Below, piece after piece: positions 8,676 through 17,658 of a stretch of DNA of 64,000 nt. Made by a program: the position numbers and the translations under genes. This DNA comes from Bilifractor sp002394235 (lineage in GTDB: Bacteria > Bacillota > Clostridia > Lachnospirales > Lachnospiraceae), in NCBI RefSeq assembly GCF_052118845.1, contig NZ_JBQKGJ010000007.1, positions 79,496 through 143,495 on the forward strand, given 5' to 3'. The notes beneath the pieces were generated by a model, which was given only the letters and a program-made list of their open reading frames with translations, was not told the DNA's origin and did no database searches. Within the stretch, counting starts at the first letter, position 1. The number at the start of each line of letters is the position of its first letter.

Positions 8676-8773
8676 CAGCCTGCCCTTCCGGAGCTGATGC
8701 GCACACCGGCTGGTATATATGTCAACAGCGTGATTGCCGTTTATTCTGCAGCCTGCCCTTCCGAAGCTGATAC
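8676..8773. repeat. Pair of ~25-bp direct repeats
   Basis: CAGCCTGCCCTTCCGGAGCT at 8676 onward recurs at 8749 onward with a G-to-A change, followed by GATGC versus GATAC. The copies are 73 bases apart in the gap between rlmH and the DUF2284 gene. Short, non-coding, function unknown. Confidence 0.55.
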
Positions 8774-8784
8774 AAGCACTGAAC

Positions 8785-9264
8785 TCACTTGTGATACGGC
8801 TCATGATGCAGAATGCGGAAACTGCGATAAATCTGCTCCAGGAGAATCATGCGCATCAGTTGATGCGGAAAGGTCATTTTCGAGAAGCTGAGCTTCCGGT
8901 CCGCTCTTTGCAGGACCTGCGGGGAGAGGCCCAGCGAGCCGCCAATCACAAATACTATATGACTAATTCCACGTACGGTCAATGAAGAAATCCGTTCAGA
9001 AAGCTCAACAGAATCCAGCATCTCCCCGTCGATGGCAAGCGCGATCACAAAGGCATTGTCCGGGATGAGCTTCAGGAGACGGTCTCCCTCCTTTTCCCGG
9101 ATCGCGTCCTCTTCCGCCACGGATGCGCCTTCGGGAGTTTTCTCATCCGCAGCTTCCAGGATCTGAAGCGTGCAGTAGCGGCTGAGCCGCTTGCTGTACT
9201 CGTCGATCCCTGCCTTCAGATATTTTTCCTTGATTTTTCCGACACAGGCAATTGTAATTTTCAT
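8785..9264 (-). CDS. rlmH: 23S rRNA (pseudouridine1915-N3)-methyltransferase RlmH
   Basis: This is a 159-residue SPOUT methyltransferase that methylates pseudouridine 1915 in helix 69 of 23S rRNA. It begins MKITIACVGKIKEKYLKAGI, the typical RlmH entry, and has the SAM-knot motifs FVIGGSLGLS and LSFSKMTFPHQLMRMILLEQ near the C-terminus. An open frame extends to 9531, but that extension crosses a terminator hairpin and the end of nfnB, so the ATG at 9264 (AGGAAC upstream) is the real start. Length equals the E. coli protein to within a few residues. Confidence 0.96.
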   Translation of the reverse strand: MKITIACVGKIKEKYLKAGIDEYSKRLSRYCTLQILEAADEKTPEGASVAEEDAIREKEGDRLLKLIPDNAFVIALAIDGEMLDSVELSERISSLTVRGISHIVFVIGGSLGLSPQVLQRADRKLSFSKMTFPHQLMRMILLEQIYRSFRILHHEPYHK

Positions 9265-9404
9265 ATTGATTGTGTTCCTGAATAATTTGTCTTTAAATCG
9301 CGGCAGATCAACGAGGCCGGTCATCTGCAGGATTCCGGATGAAAAGGAAAAAATTACAGTGCCGGAAGTCCTGCGAACAGAGAACGTTTTCCAGAAGAAA
9401 CGAA

Positions 9405-9430
9405 AACATCCCGGAGTTCTCCGGGATGTT
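9405..9430 (-). terminator. Rho-independent terminator after nfnB
   Basis: The inverted repeat AACATCCCGGA/TCCGGGATGTT has 11-bp perfect arms and a 4-base loop. Read on the minus strand it is followed by TTTTCGTTTCTT. It lies about 65 bases past the nfnB stop. Confidence 0.7.
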
Positions 9431-9436
9431 TCGAAA

Positions 9437-9488
9437 CGAGATAAAACGCGCTTCGCGGACGTTGTCTCGTTATCGCGACGATCGCGTA
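9437..9488. repeat. Short relative of the 95-bp dispersed hairpin repeat
   Basis: CGAGATAAAAC...GTTGTCTCGTTATCGCGACG...CGCGTA shares its outer blocks with 55278-55372 and, inverted, with 40467-40560. It lacks the central ~45 bases of those copies. It lies directly after the nfnB terminator. Confidence 0.65.
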
Positions 9489-9496
9489 AATCAAAA

Positions 9497-10900
9497 TCAC
9501 TTTGCGGATTTGGATCTGATGAATTCGTCAATTCCCTTCGCGGCCGCTTTACCTGCGCCCATGGCCAGGATTACGGTCGCCGCGCCGGTAACCGCGTCGC
9601 CGCCGGCAAATACGCCTTCCTTGGTCGTCTGACCGTTCTCCTCGCTTGCAATGATACATTTTCTCTTGTTCACGTCGAGTCCGACTGTGGTAGAGGAAAT
9701 CAGAGGATTCGGAGATGTTCCAAGGGACATGATGACGGTATCACAGTCCATGTTGAACTCAGAACCCGGGATCTCAACCGGGCGGCGTCTGCCGGACGCA
9801 TCCGGCTCACCGAGCTCCATGCGGATGCATCGGATGGATTTCACCCAGCCGGTCTTCTCATCCGCGATGATTTCCACCGGATTTGTCAGAAGATCAAAGA
9901 TAATGCCCTCTTCCTTCGCATGATGAACTTCCTCGCGACGTGCCGGAAGCTCCTCCTCGGAACGGCGGTATACAATGTGTACCTCGGCACCGAGACGCAG
10001 TGCGGTTCTGGCAGCATCCATGGCAACATTTCCTCCGCCGACAACGACTACCTTTTTGCCCCTGTGGATCGGAGTGTAGTAATCGTCACGATAAGCCTTC
10101 ATGAGGTTATTCCGGGTGAGATACTCGTTTGCGGAGAATACGCCGAGTGCGGTTTCACCCGGGATATTCATGAAACGCGGAAGTCCTGCGCCGGAACCAA
10201 TAAATACAGCCTCAAAGCCATCTTCACCGAGAAGCTCGTCGACCTTCTCGGATTTGCCGATAACGACATTTGTATCGATCTTAACGCCGAGACTCTTTAC
10301 ATTCTCGACTTCCTTCTCAACGACCTTGTCCTTGGGAAGACGGAATTCCGGGATTCCATAGGCAAGAACGCCGCCGGCCTTATGAAGCGCCTCAAAGATC
10401 GTGACATCATAGCCGAGCTTTGCGAGATCTCCTGCACAGGTCAGACCCGAAGGACCGGCTCCGATAATCGCAACCTTGTGGCCGTTCTTCTCCTTTGCGG
10501 GAGTCGGCTTGATTCCGTTCTCTTTTGCCCAGTCCGCCGTAAATCTCTCGAGCTTTCCGATGGAGACCGCCTCACCCTTGATTCCGCGGATACATCTCTC
10601 CTCACACTGTGTCTCCTGAGGACATACACGTCCGCAGACAGCCGGAAGAGAACTGGATTCACTGATGACATCATAGGCGTGCCGGAAGTCACCGTCCTTT
10701 ACGCCGCTGATAAATGCCGGAATATTAATATGGACGGGGCAGCCTTCTACACATCTGGGCTTCTTGCAATTCAGGCATCTGGTGGCCTCAGCCATCGCCT
10801 CTTCCTGATTATATCCAAGGCAGACCTCATCGAAGTTAGTGGCACGAACCTTGGGATCCTGCTCTCTGACAGGAACTTTCTTCAGCATATCAACTTCCAT
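9497..10900 (-). CDS. nfnB: NfnB-type large subunit: NADPH-dependent ferredoxin oxidoreductase (GltD-like)
   Basis: This is a 467-residue GltD/SudA-family flavoprotein. Together with NfnA it can form NADH-dependent reduced ferredoxin:NADP+ oxidoreductase, a cytoplasmic bifurcating enzyme. The N-terminal Fe-S module shows CLNCKKPRCVEGCPVHINIP and CGRVCPQETQCEERCIRG. Two Rossmann FAD/NAD(P) domains follow, with GAGPSGLTCAGDLA and VVVGGGNVAMDAARTALRLG. The ATG at 10900 overlaps the nfnA TGA; a GTG one codon earlier is also possible, and GGAGG serves both. Fusion-free adjacency to nfnA favours NfnB over a true glutamate synthase small subunit, since no gltB is nearby. Confidence 0.88.
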   Translation of the reverse strand: MEVDMLKKVPVREQDPKVRATNFDEVCLGYNQEEAMAEATRCLNCKKPRCVEGCPVHINIPAFISGVKDGDFRHAYDVISESSSLPAVCGRVCPQETQCEERCIRGIKGEAVSIGKLERFTADWAKENGIKPTPAKEKNGHKVAIIGAGPSGLTCAGDLAKLGYDVTIFEALHKAGGVLAYGIPEFRLPKDKVVEKEVENVKSLGVKIDTNVVIGKSEKVDELLGEDGFEAVFIGSGAGLPRFMNIPGETALGVFSANEYLTRNNLMKAYRDDYYTPIHRGKKVVVVGGGNVAMDAARTALRLGAEVHIVYRRSEEELPARREEVHHAKEEGIIFDLLTNPVEIIADEKTGWVKSIRCIRMELGEPDASGRRRPVEIPGSEFNMDCDTVIMSLGTSPNPLISSTTVGLDVNKRKCIIASEENGQTTKEGVFAGGDAVTGAATVILAMGAGKAAAKGIDEFIRSKSAK

Positions 10901-11787
10901 CACTTGTCACCTCCGCACATTCCGCAGCCGCCGTGATGGGTATCACCCTCCTGAGCCTTCAGGATCGCACGGCCTTCCTCTGTCTGATACATTCTGTTTC
11001 TCTGCATAGCCTGATCAAAATCAATGAGATGACCGTCAAACTCCGGTCCGTCTACACACGCGAATTTGACCTCTCCGCCGACCATGACACGGCAGGCGCC
11101 GCACATGCCGGTTCCGTCGACCATGATCGGATTCATGCTGACTACTGTGTGGATGCCGAATTCCTTCGTCAGCTTGCATACGAACTTCATCATGATCATC
11201 GGTCCGATTGCAACGCACCAGTCGTAGTGCTTGCCCTCTTTTTCGATCAGATCCTGAAGACATACGGTGACCATACCCTTGCGCTGATAGGAACCATCGT
11301 CTGTGGTGATGTAAAGGTTGCATACGGATTTGAATTCATCCTCAAGGATGACAAGATCTTTATTCTTGGCGCCGATAATGACATCTGCGGTCACGCCGTG
11401 CTCATGGAGCCATTTAACCTGCGGATATACCGGTGCGGTGCCGACACCGCCGGCGATGAAGACAATGCTTCTCTTCTTGAGCTCTTCAATCGGCGTGTCG
11501 ATCAGATCGGACGGACGTCCGAGCGGTCCGACAAAATCCTCGAAGGAATCGCCTGCTGTAAGCTCGGCCATTCTCCGTGTGGAATTTCCGATTGGCTGGA
11601 ATACGATAGTAATCGTTCCGTTTTCCCGGTCGTAATCACAGATAGTCAGAGGAATACGCTCTCCTACTTCATCAACCTTGGCAATGATGAACTGCCCGGG
11701 CTGACAATGCTTTGCTACCATTGGCGCCTTAACTACCATACGGTAGATATTTGCGGCCAGGTTGTCTGCAGACAAAATCTTATACAT
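10900..11787 (-). CDS. nfnA: NfnA-type small subunit: FAD/NAD-binding ferredoxin-NADP+ reductase subunit
   Basis: This 295-residue protein resembles the PyrK/SudB/NfnA family. It has an FAD-binding front end, an NAD-binding half (GGVGTAPVYPQVKWL) and a C-terminal [2Fe-2S] cysteine set (GMCGACRVMVGGEVKFACVDG). It carries the NADH site and bifurcating FAD of NfnAB in known relatives. The ATG at 11787 has AGGAGG eight bases upstream; an open frame to 11835 is leader sequence. Its stop overlaps the nfnB start, implying translational coupling. The last residues, HHGGCGMCGGDK, form an extra His/Cys-rich tail beyond the usual fold. Confidence 0.88.
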   Translation of the reverse strand: MYKILSADNLAANIYRMVVKAPMVAKHCQPGQFIIAKVDEVGERIPLTICDYDRENGTITIVFQPIGNSTRRMAELTAGDSFEDFVGPLGRPSDLIDTPIEELKKRSIVFIAGGVGTAPVYPQVKWLHEHGVTADVIIGAKNKDLVILEDEFKSVCNLYITTDDGSYQRKGMVTVCLQDLIEKEGKHYDWCVAIGPMIMMKFVCKLTKEFGIHTVVSMNPIMVDGTGMCGACRVMVGGEVKFACVDGPEFDGHLIDFDQAMQRNRMYQTEEGRAILKAQEGDTHHGGCGMCGGDK

Positions 11788-12136
11788 GTTGTCCTCCTGA
11801 TATAAAAATATATTCGCGCAATTCAAGTATATCATGATTCTTCATATACAATGATATCGTGACCACGCATCCTCACGGAAAACAGAAGCCTTCCGTAATG
11901 ATCGGTATTAGATCATCTGGATCGGGATGCATCCGGAACGCCGCCGAAATGCATCAGAAGCAGATATCTGTAATAGTTTACCATAAATCAGAAACTTTGT
12001 GAGGCTTTTTTCGCAATTTGCAATGTACTTTATCACAAATGTATTGTTGTTCATGCATTCGCACAGCCTGACCGGTTTCGTTCGAGTACTCTTCGGCAGA
12101 ATTATTACATGCCTTCCTGCACTTTTCCTGACTCGT
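11788..12136. other. Intergenic region, nfnA leader and end of the zinc-ribbon gene
   Basis: This is an AT-rich gap with no ORF I would call. It should hold the nfnAB promoter: TATACT-like and TTGTAT-like hexamers occur about 11827-11852 on the minus strand, but their spacing (14) is poor, so I do not call a site. At 12067-12186 a ~60-bp imperfect duplication (both copies containing CTCTTCGGCAG) spans the 3' end of the next gene. Confidence 0.6.
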
Positions 12137-13582
12137 TCAGTTTGAGTTCTCTTCGGCAGCTTTATCGCTCTCCTTTCCGGTACTTTCAGAACCGGTCTGT
12201 TCCCTGTTCTCCGAGTTTGCGGAAGAGGTTGATGAAGAAGCTTCCGGAGTCGGCGTGGCAGTCGGTGTCGGTGTTGCCGCCTCCGTTGGTGTCGGTGTGG
12301 CTACCGTCTCCGAATTATAGGCATTCACCGGGTTGTAGGTGTTGCTTGCCTCCTGTGTCGGTGTGGCAGTCGGTGTCGGCGTTGCTGTCGGGGTAACAAC
12401 TGAGTAAATATAGGTTGCGGATGCCACCTTTCCGAGTTTTCCGTCCTTGCTGCACAGCACCGCGTAGAAGATATGTTCCCCCTGACGCATACTCACTGGT
12501 TTGGTATACTTGTTGCTGCTTTTGGTCGGTGTCTGGTCAAAGGCATAGTAACATGTATAACCATCCGGAACCGTAACCGTAATATGGGTGACATCAGTGT
12601 CTGTGTCATTGCCGGAGGAAGACGAAACCGATTCAGAACTGCTGCTCTTCCCCTTCACGTGCGTGTAGGTGCCAGATTCCGGTGTTATTTTTGGAGCGGA
12701 AGGAGTATCGAGCTCAATGCTGAATTCCTGACTGGAAGTCTCACTGGTGAGCCCCTTGTCTGTGACAACGATTGCCTTGACCGTTGTGGTTCCCTCCTTC
12801 AGTTTAAAGGAACCGGTATACTTTGAAGAGGAAAGATCCGGTGTGGAATCATCCGTTGTGTAGTAGATGGTTCCGCTGTCAGAGGACTCGATCGTTATGG
12901 TCTGGACAGCATCGTAAGTGCCGCCTTCAGGGGTGATGGTGGGCGCCTTCGGGAGGTAATTCTCATATTTCGCCAGTACCTTCTTGTTTTTGCAGTTCTT
13001 CAGCAGGGTGCGTATCGCGTCCGAGTTCCTGTCGGCGGTATATAATTTGATCAGAAGATCATATGCCCTGGTATAGTCGCCGTTTCCGGCAATCAGCTTT
13101 TCCAGAACAGACTCTGCGTCACTGTTTTTCTTCAAGGCAGCATAGATTTCTGCCTCCAGATAAAGCCCGTCGTCATTGTCAGCGTCGATTTTCAGAGCCT
13201 TTGTGATATAGGACAGGGCATCGTCATAATCGCCGATTTCATAGGAGCTCTGCGCTTTTTCATACTGATAGGCAAAGGACCCATGCTGTTTGCGGAGATG
13301 AAGCGATACCGATGTTATGATGACAGCGGCAGCAGCCGCGGCAATCAGCACAATCAGCAGGAGGATCTTGCGGCGGATCTGCTGCTTCCGTTTTTCGATC
13401 GCCTGTTCCCGTTCCATCTCTTCACGGCGTCTCTGTGCTTCATCCTCTTTTCTTTTTTTGTCTTCCTGAATCTTGCTTTCAATCGTGACATAGTCAGGCA
13501 CGAGCTGTACCTCGTGTCCGCATACGGGGCAGATCAGTTCATCATCCGGAAATTGCGCGCCACAGTTTGTGCAAGTCCTCAT
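12137..13582 (-). CDS. Zinc-ribbon, membrane-anchored TPR protein with chitobiase-C-like domains
   Basis: No named gene is recognised. Visible parts of the 481 residues, in order, are as follows. A zinc ribbon (CTNCGAQFPDDELICPVCG, residues 4-22) comes first. A highly charged Lys/Arg/Glu helix (~33-68) follows, then one membrane segment (~70-92). Next is a TPR-like helical region (~105-205) with YEIGDYDDALSYITKALKID. Two beta-rich domains of the CHB_HEX_C type come next; the first has TPEGGTYDAVQTITIESSDS and TIYYTTDDSTPD, and the second is interrupted by a Ser-rich insert. A Thr/Pro/Ala low-complexity tail ends the protein. The topology suggests a cytoplasmic zinc ribbon and an external C-terminal half. 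It starts 3 bases after the ftsK stop with GGAGGAG upstream, so it is probably in the ftsK operon. Confidence 0.8.
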   Translation of the reverse strand: MRTCTNCGAQFPDDELICPVCGHEVQLVPDYVTIESKIQEDKKRKEDEAQRRREEMEREQAIEKRKQQIRRKILLLIVLIAAAAAAVIITSVSLHLRKQHGSFAYQYEKAQSSYEIGDYDDALSYITKALKIDADNDDGLYLEAEIYAALKKNSDAESVLEKLIAGNGDYTRAYDLLIKLYTADRNSDAIRTLLKNCKNKKVLAKYENYLPKAPTITPEGGTYDAVQTITIESSDSGTIYYTTDDSTPDLSSSKYTGSFKLKEGTTTVKAIVVTDKGLTSETSSQEFSIELDTPSAPKITPESGTYTHVKGKSSSSESVSSSSGNDTDTDVTHITVTVPDGYTCYYAFDQTPTKSSNKYTKPVSMRQGEHIFYAVLCSKDGKLGKVASATYIYSVVTPTATPTPTATPTQEASNTYNPVNAYNSETVATPTPTEAATPTPTATPTPEASSSTSSANSENREQTGSESTGKESDKAAEENSN

Positions 13583-13585
13583 TGA

Positions 13586-16500
13586 TCAATTCTCCTCCAG
13601 GTAATTCTCAAATTGTTCCATCGACATCAAGACTTTGCGTGGTTTTGTTCCTTCTTCTTCTCCGACGACACCGGCATCACAGAGCTGATCCATGATCCTG
13701 GCAGCGCGGTTGAATCCGATCCGGAATGCCCGCTGAAGCATACCGATCGAAGCTTTATCCTTTTCAATAATCAGTTTTCCGGCATCCGTGAAATAGGAAT
13801 CCGTGTCCATCGCGTCTCCGCTTGGACTGACAGATCCGGCGGCGTTTTTGTCGATTGCCTCCTGAATCTGCATCATGTTCTCCTGTGTAAAGTGCAGGAC
13901 CTTGTGGTTCTCCTTTAAATAATTGACTACGTTTGCGATCTCTTCATCCGTCAGAAAAGCGCCCTGAATACGGGCGGGCTTCTGGTAGCCCTGCGGGTAA
14001 AAGAGCATATCACCCTTACCGAGAAGCTTCTCCGCACCATTCATGTCAATGATTGTTCGTGAATCAACACCCGAGGTTACGGAAAGAGCAATTCTCGAAG
14101 GCATATTTGCCTTGATTAGTCCGGTAATGACATTGACGGAAGGACGCTGGGTCGCGATGATCAGATGAATGCCACAGGCACGGGCAAGCTGAGCCAGCCG
14201 GCAGATCGCGTCCTCCACCTCATTCTGCGCGACCATCATAAGGTCCGCAAGCTCATCCACGACGATTACGATACGGAACATCTTCTTCGGCTTTTTACCG
14301 TTTTCATCCGGCGGCATCGCATCTACCTTTTCGTTGTAGCCTCTCAGATCGCGCACGCCCATCTCCGCGAATTTCTGGTAGCGGTCGGTCATCTCCGAGA
14401 CGGCCCAGTTCAGAGCGCCCGCAGCCTTCTTCGGGTCTGTGACGACCGGGATCAGCAGATGCGGTATCCCGTTATATACGGAAAGCTCAACAACCTTCGG
14501 ATCAATCATGATGAATTTCACCTCATCCGGTCTGGATTTGTAGAGGATACTCATGATGAAGGTGTTGATGCAAACCGATTTTCCGGAACCGGTGGCTCCG
14601 GCGATCAGCAGATGCGGCATCTTCGCGATGTCGGCGATCACCGGCTGTCCGGCGATGTCTTTTCCGACACAGATCGCGAGCTTTGATTTCGCCTTCCGGA
14701 AAGCCTCGGATTCCAGAAGCTCCCGCATGCTTACTGTGGTATTTGTCTTGTTCGGGACTTCGATCCCGATCGCGGCCTTGCCGGGAATCGGGGCTTCAAT
14801 CCGCACATCGGTGGCGGCCAGGTTCAGCTTGATATCGTCCTGAAGACTCAGGATCTTGCTGACCTTTACGCCCATCTGCGGGGTCAGCTCATACTGTGTA
14901 ACGGTCGGGCCGCAGCTGATGTGGTTGATGGTGACTTCCACGCCGAAATTATGAAGCGTCTGCTGGAGCTTTGCGGCTGTCGCCTTAAGATGCTCGTTCG
15001 AGTCGCCTCTCTGATTGGGCTTCGGGGGATTGAGCAGATCAATCGGGGGAAAAACATATTCCTCCGCGATCTCTTCGTCCTGTTCCGGGACCTGGATTTC
15101 TTCTGCGCCGCCTGCGGATGCCCTTGCCTTTCGGCCGCCCTTCTCTGGAGAAGTATTTATCTCTTTCGGATCTGCGTGTTCTTCCGGATTTACGTGCTCC
15201 TTCAGAACGCCGTTTCCCTTCGGATCCGTCTTCTGCCCTGTCTGTCCCTTTCCGTTTTCAGCAGAAGCGGTATCAACAGCCATGCCGCGTGATGGTCTGC
15301 CCGCGGCTTCATCGAAATGGTTTTCCTGACCGGCAGATGGCAGAAGAGACTCTCCTGCCGGTGCGGAGGAAGCTTGTATTCTGCCTGTTCCATTGCTGAT
15401 GATGTCATCCGGAATTGCCTCAGGTGTAATCAGAAAATCATCTTCCAGGTTATCTTCGTCTTCAATGATCTCCCCGGTCTCAGGATCAAAGGAATGGTCC
15501 GGTTTATACCTGTTCTTGCTGCTTTTATTGGTATTGTCATCTGTTTTACGGATGGCCTTGTTATTGGTTTTGCTGTCTCCACTGCCGGTATTGCTGCTGT
15601 CCGGCGTCTGAGCGGTCTGCAGTTCCGAGATGATCGGCGCAAGAGAAGCCGCGTCAATGGTTGTCTTTGATACGGGCGCAGACAGCTTCGCAGCGGAATT
15701 CGGATCTCTGTCAGGATGCGGAATCGTCTGAGGCTCGACACGGCGGGCCATACGGGTTGTCTCCTCGGCCGCAGCCTGCCGTTCTCTGGTCTTCATGCGA
15801 AGCGCCGCCTCCCGCTCCTTTTTCGCGATCGCCGCATCTCTTCTTTCCTGACGGATCAGCCGGCGCTCTTCTCTCTCCTGTTCACGAATGTCGCGGGTGT
15901 CATAGAGATAATCGCTGCGGTCACGTATGAGCGAAAAAAGAGATTTCTGCGTAAGAAGAAGCGCAAAGATTACCAGCGCCAGGATCACAATGACATAGGC
16001 ACCGATCATACCGAAGCCTTTTCCGAACAGCAGAACCAGTATTCCTCCGATGATTCCGCCTCCGGTGTGGTATCTTGAACACTCGCGGAAGATCTGCGCG
16101 GGTCCGGCGCTCTTCTCATATCCGCTGAGGATCAGCTGCGCAAAAGCACAGATAAAGATATACAGTCCCGACAGCGAGGTTACCCTTCGCGTGACATCCG
16201 GAGAAGCTGAGTTTGCCATCAGGAAAATCACCAGATAGAGAAGCAGAAAAGGAAAAATATATGCAGTGATTCCAAAAAGGCCGAATGCCAGCGATGCCAG
16301 AGCGGATCCGACCGGACCGGCGAGACCGATACAGGAAAGAAACAGAAGAATGCTGATGCCGAGAGTCAGGAGAATCCCGACGTCACGTCTGATTTCTGTT
16401 TCACGCTTCGCTTTGGCTTTCGTGGAATAACCGGATGTCCGGTATTGTGATGCGGACCCGCCGGATGTTCTTCCGGAGGAACGCCGTCTGGAGGAACCCG

Positions 16501-16675
16501 TTCCTGAAGTGCCCTTTCCAGAGGAACTTCTTCCGTATGCGCTCCCTCCGGATGATCTGCCCGACGAAGCGGAAGTCCTGGATGATTTCAGCTTCCCCGT
16601 CGCTGAAGTCTTCCGGACTCTGCTTTTTGCGGAAACGCCGGACGCGGTTTCCTGTCTCCCCTTACTACGTGCCAA
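13586..16675 (-). CDS. ftsK: DNA translocase FtsK/SpoIIIE
   Basis: This is a 1029-residue DNA pump that moves chromosomal DNA through the division or sporulation septum. The N-terminus has about 90 Ser/Arg/Gly-rich basic residues, longer than usual, before four predicted membrane helices (~100-250). A charged, Glu-rich linker of ~270 residues follows. The motor domain has Walker A GATGSGKSVCINTF near residue 695 and Walker B RIVIVVDELADLMM. The C-terminal winged-helix gamma domain (ASIGMLQRAFRIGFNRAARI) recognises polar DNA motifs. The start is a TTG at 16675 with GAGGAG nine bases upstream. A sporulation-specific role cannot be separated from a division role by sequence here. Confidence 0.95.
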   Translation of the reverse strand: MARSKGRQETASGVSAKSRVRKTSATGKLKSSRTSASSGRSSGGSAYGRSSSGKGTSGTGSSRRRSSGRTSGGSASQYRTSGYSTKAKAKRETEIRRDVGILLTLGISILLFLSCIGLAGPVGSALASLAFGLFGITAYIFPFLLLYLVIFLMANSASPDVTRRVTSLSGLYIFICAFAQLILSGYEKSAGPAQIFRECSRYHTGGGIIGGILVLLFGKGFGMIGAYVIVILALVIFALLLTQKSLFSLIRDRSDYLYDTRDIREQEREERRLIRQERRDAAIAKKEREAALRMKTRERQAAAEETTRMARRVEPQTIPHPDRDPNSAAKLSAPVSKTTIDAASLAPIISELQTAQTPDSSNTGSGDSKTNNKAIRKTDDNTNKSSKNRYKPDHSFDPETGEIIEDEDNLEDDFLITPEAIPDDIISNGTGRIQASSAPAGESLLPSAGQENHFDEAAGRPSRGMAVDTASAENGKGQTGQKTDPKGNGVLKEHVNPEEHADPKEINTSPEKGGRKARASAGGAEEIQVPEQDEEIAEEYVFPPIDLLNPPKPNQRGDSNEHLKATAAKLQQTLHNFGVEVTINHISCGPTVTQYELTPQMGVKVSKILSLQDDIKLNLAATDVRIEAPIPGKAAIGIEVPNKTNTTVSMRELLESEAFRKAKSKLAICVGKDIAGQPVIADIAKMPHLLIAGATGSGKSVCINTFIMSILYKSRPDEVKFIMIDPKVVELSVYNGIPHLLIPVVTDPKKAAGALNWAVSEMTDRYQKFAEMGVRDLRGYNEKVDAMPPDENGKKPKKMFRIVIVVDELADLMMVAQNEVEDAICRLAQLARACGIHLIIATQRPSVNVITGLIKANMPSRIALSVTSGVDSRTIIDMNGAEKLLGKGDMLFYPQGYQKPARIQGAFLTDEEIANVVNYLKENHKVLHFTQENMMQIQEAIDKNAAGSVSPSGDAMDTDSYFTDAGKLIIEKDKASIGMLQRAFRIGFNRAARIMDQLCDAGVVGEEEGTKPRKVLMSMEQFENYLEEN

Positions 16676-16701
16676 TGATTACACTCCTCTTATCCTTTGT
16701 C

Positions 16702-17571
16702 TCAGTGCAGGTATGCAATGATGGATAATACGCCTGCCGCCAGACAATAAACTGCAAAAAAACGATTTAAATTTCTGTTCAATAACCGGATTGTATAACG
16801 GAGTACCAGGTATCCGACCGCTGCAGCGACAAGTATCCCTGCGATACACGGTCCAATGCCGACGGTCTTCCCGACAGATACCGGCGACGGCCCCTCAAGA
16901 ATCAGTCCGCCCAGAATCGACGGAATGCTGATCAACATGGCATACCGGATCGTGTATTTTCTGGAAAAACCAGCGAGACTGCATCCTGCCATGATCATGC
17001 CGATTCTGGACACCCCGGGAACCGCTGAAATTCCCTGGAATGCGCCGATGATTAAGGCGTCAGAATACTTCGTGCCTTTCGGTTTCTTCTTCCGGTCGTC
17101 CGAGAACGAGGATACCATCAGCATCAGTGCGGTAACCATAAATCCCATGGCGGTGATCAGAAGATTCCGGGCGCCGATTTCGGCGAAACGACGAAGAATC
17201 AGGGCGATCAGAAATGTCGGAATCATGGAAACCGCCATATACACCACAAGTCTGCGGTAAGCGGATTTCAGCATCGGACGGTATTCTCCATCCTCCGGAT
17301 GTCCGAAGTTTTGCGCATAGGTGATCAGATTGAATATGCCGTCCCGGATGAGACCGGTGAGCGCGTTCCACAGACGGAGAAGATCATCCTTCAGAACGAG
17401 GCATACCGCTGCCAGAGTTCCGATATGCATCAGCGTCAGAAACTTCAGCGAAAGCCCGGTGCTGATTCCCATAAAACTGCCGGCCAGCACCAGATGTCCG
17501 GAGCTGCTGACAGGAAGAAAGGATGCAATACCCTGTATGCACCCCAGAATCATCGCCTGTAGAATAGACAT
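16702..17571 (-). CDS. uppP: Undecaprenyl-diphosphatase family protein (UppP/BacA), divergent active site
   Basis: This is a 289-residue integral membrane protein with about eight hydrophobic segments and the two BacA family motifs. In characterised enzymes it removes a phosphate from undecaprenyl diphosphate to recycle the cell-wall lipid carrier. Motif 1 here reads CIQGIASFLPVSSSGH. The (E/Q)xxxE pair is QxxxS, so the second acidic residue is lost, while the LPVSSSGH His is kept. Motif 2 reads GISAVPGVSRIGM, where the usual PGxSRSxxT has Ile in place of Ser and of Thr. The fold call is firm; catalytic equivalence is uncertain. It lies 26 bases upstream of ftsK on the same strand. Confidence 0.8.
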   Translation of the reverse strand: MSILQAMILGCIQGIASFLPVSSSGHLVLAGSFMGISTGLSLKFLTLMHIGTLAAVCLVLKDDLLRLWNALTGLIRDGIFNLITYAQNFGHPEDGEYRPMLKSAYRRLVVYMAVSMIPTFLIALILRRFAEIGARNLLITAMGFMVTALMLMVSSFSDDRKKKPKGTKYSDALIIGAFQGISAVPGVSRIGMIMAGCSLAGFSRKYTIRYAMLISIPSILGGLILEGPSPVSVGKTVGIGPCIAGILVAAAVGYLVLRYTIRLLNRNLNRFFAVYCLAAGVLSIIAYLH

Positions 17572-17602
17572 CGTTTACTCCTTATTTGTTCAGAGTTATA
17601 AG

Positions 17603-17640
17603 AAACCGGTCCGAAAAAATCTGCAGGTCGGGACCGGTTT
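17603..17640 (-). terminator. Hairpin after yebC, probable terminator
   Basis: AAACCGGTCC and GGACCGGTTT form a 10-bp perfect stem with an 18-base loop. On the minus strand CTTATAAC follows, so the T-tract is weak. It lies between the yebC stop and the uppP start. Confidence 0.5.
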
Positions 17641-17658
17641 GTGATCATATCAGTTCAA

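Noticed and set aside
9265..9531. N-terminal extension of RlmH
   Set aside because: It would run through a terminator and the nfnB 3' end; the family start is at 9264.
9191..10936. Plus-strand frame of 581 codons opposite nfnB
   Set aside because: Antisense shadow of nfnB with no recognisable domain or start signal.
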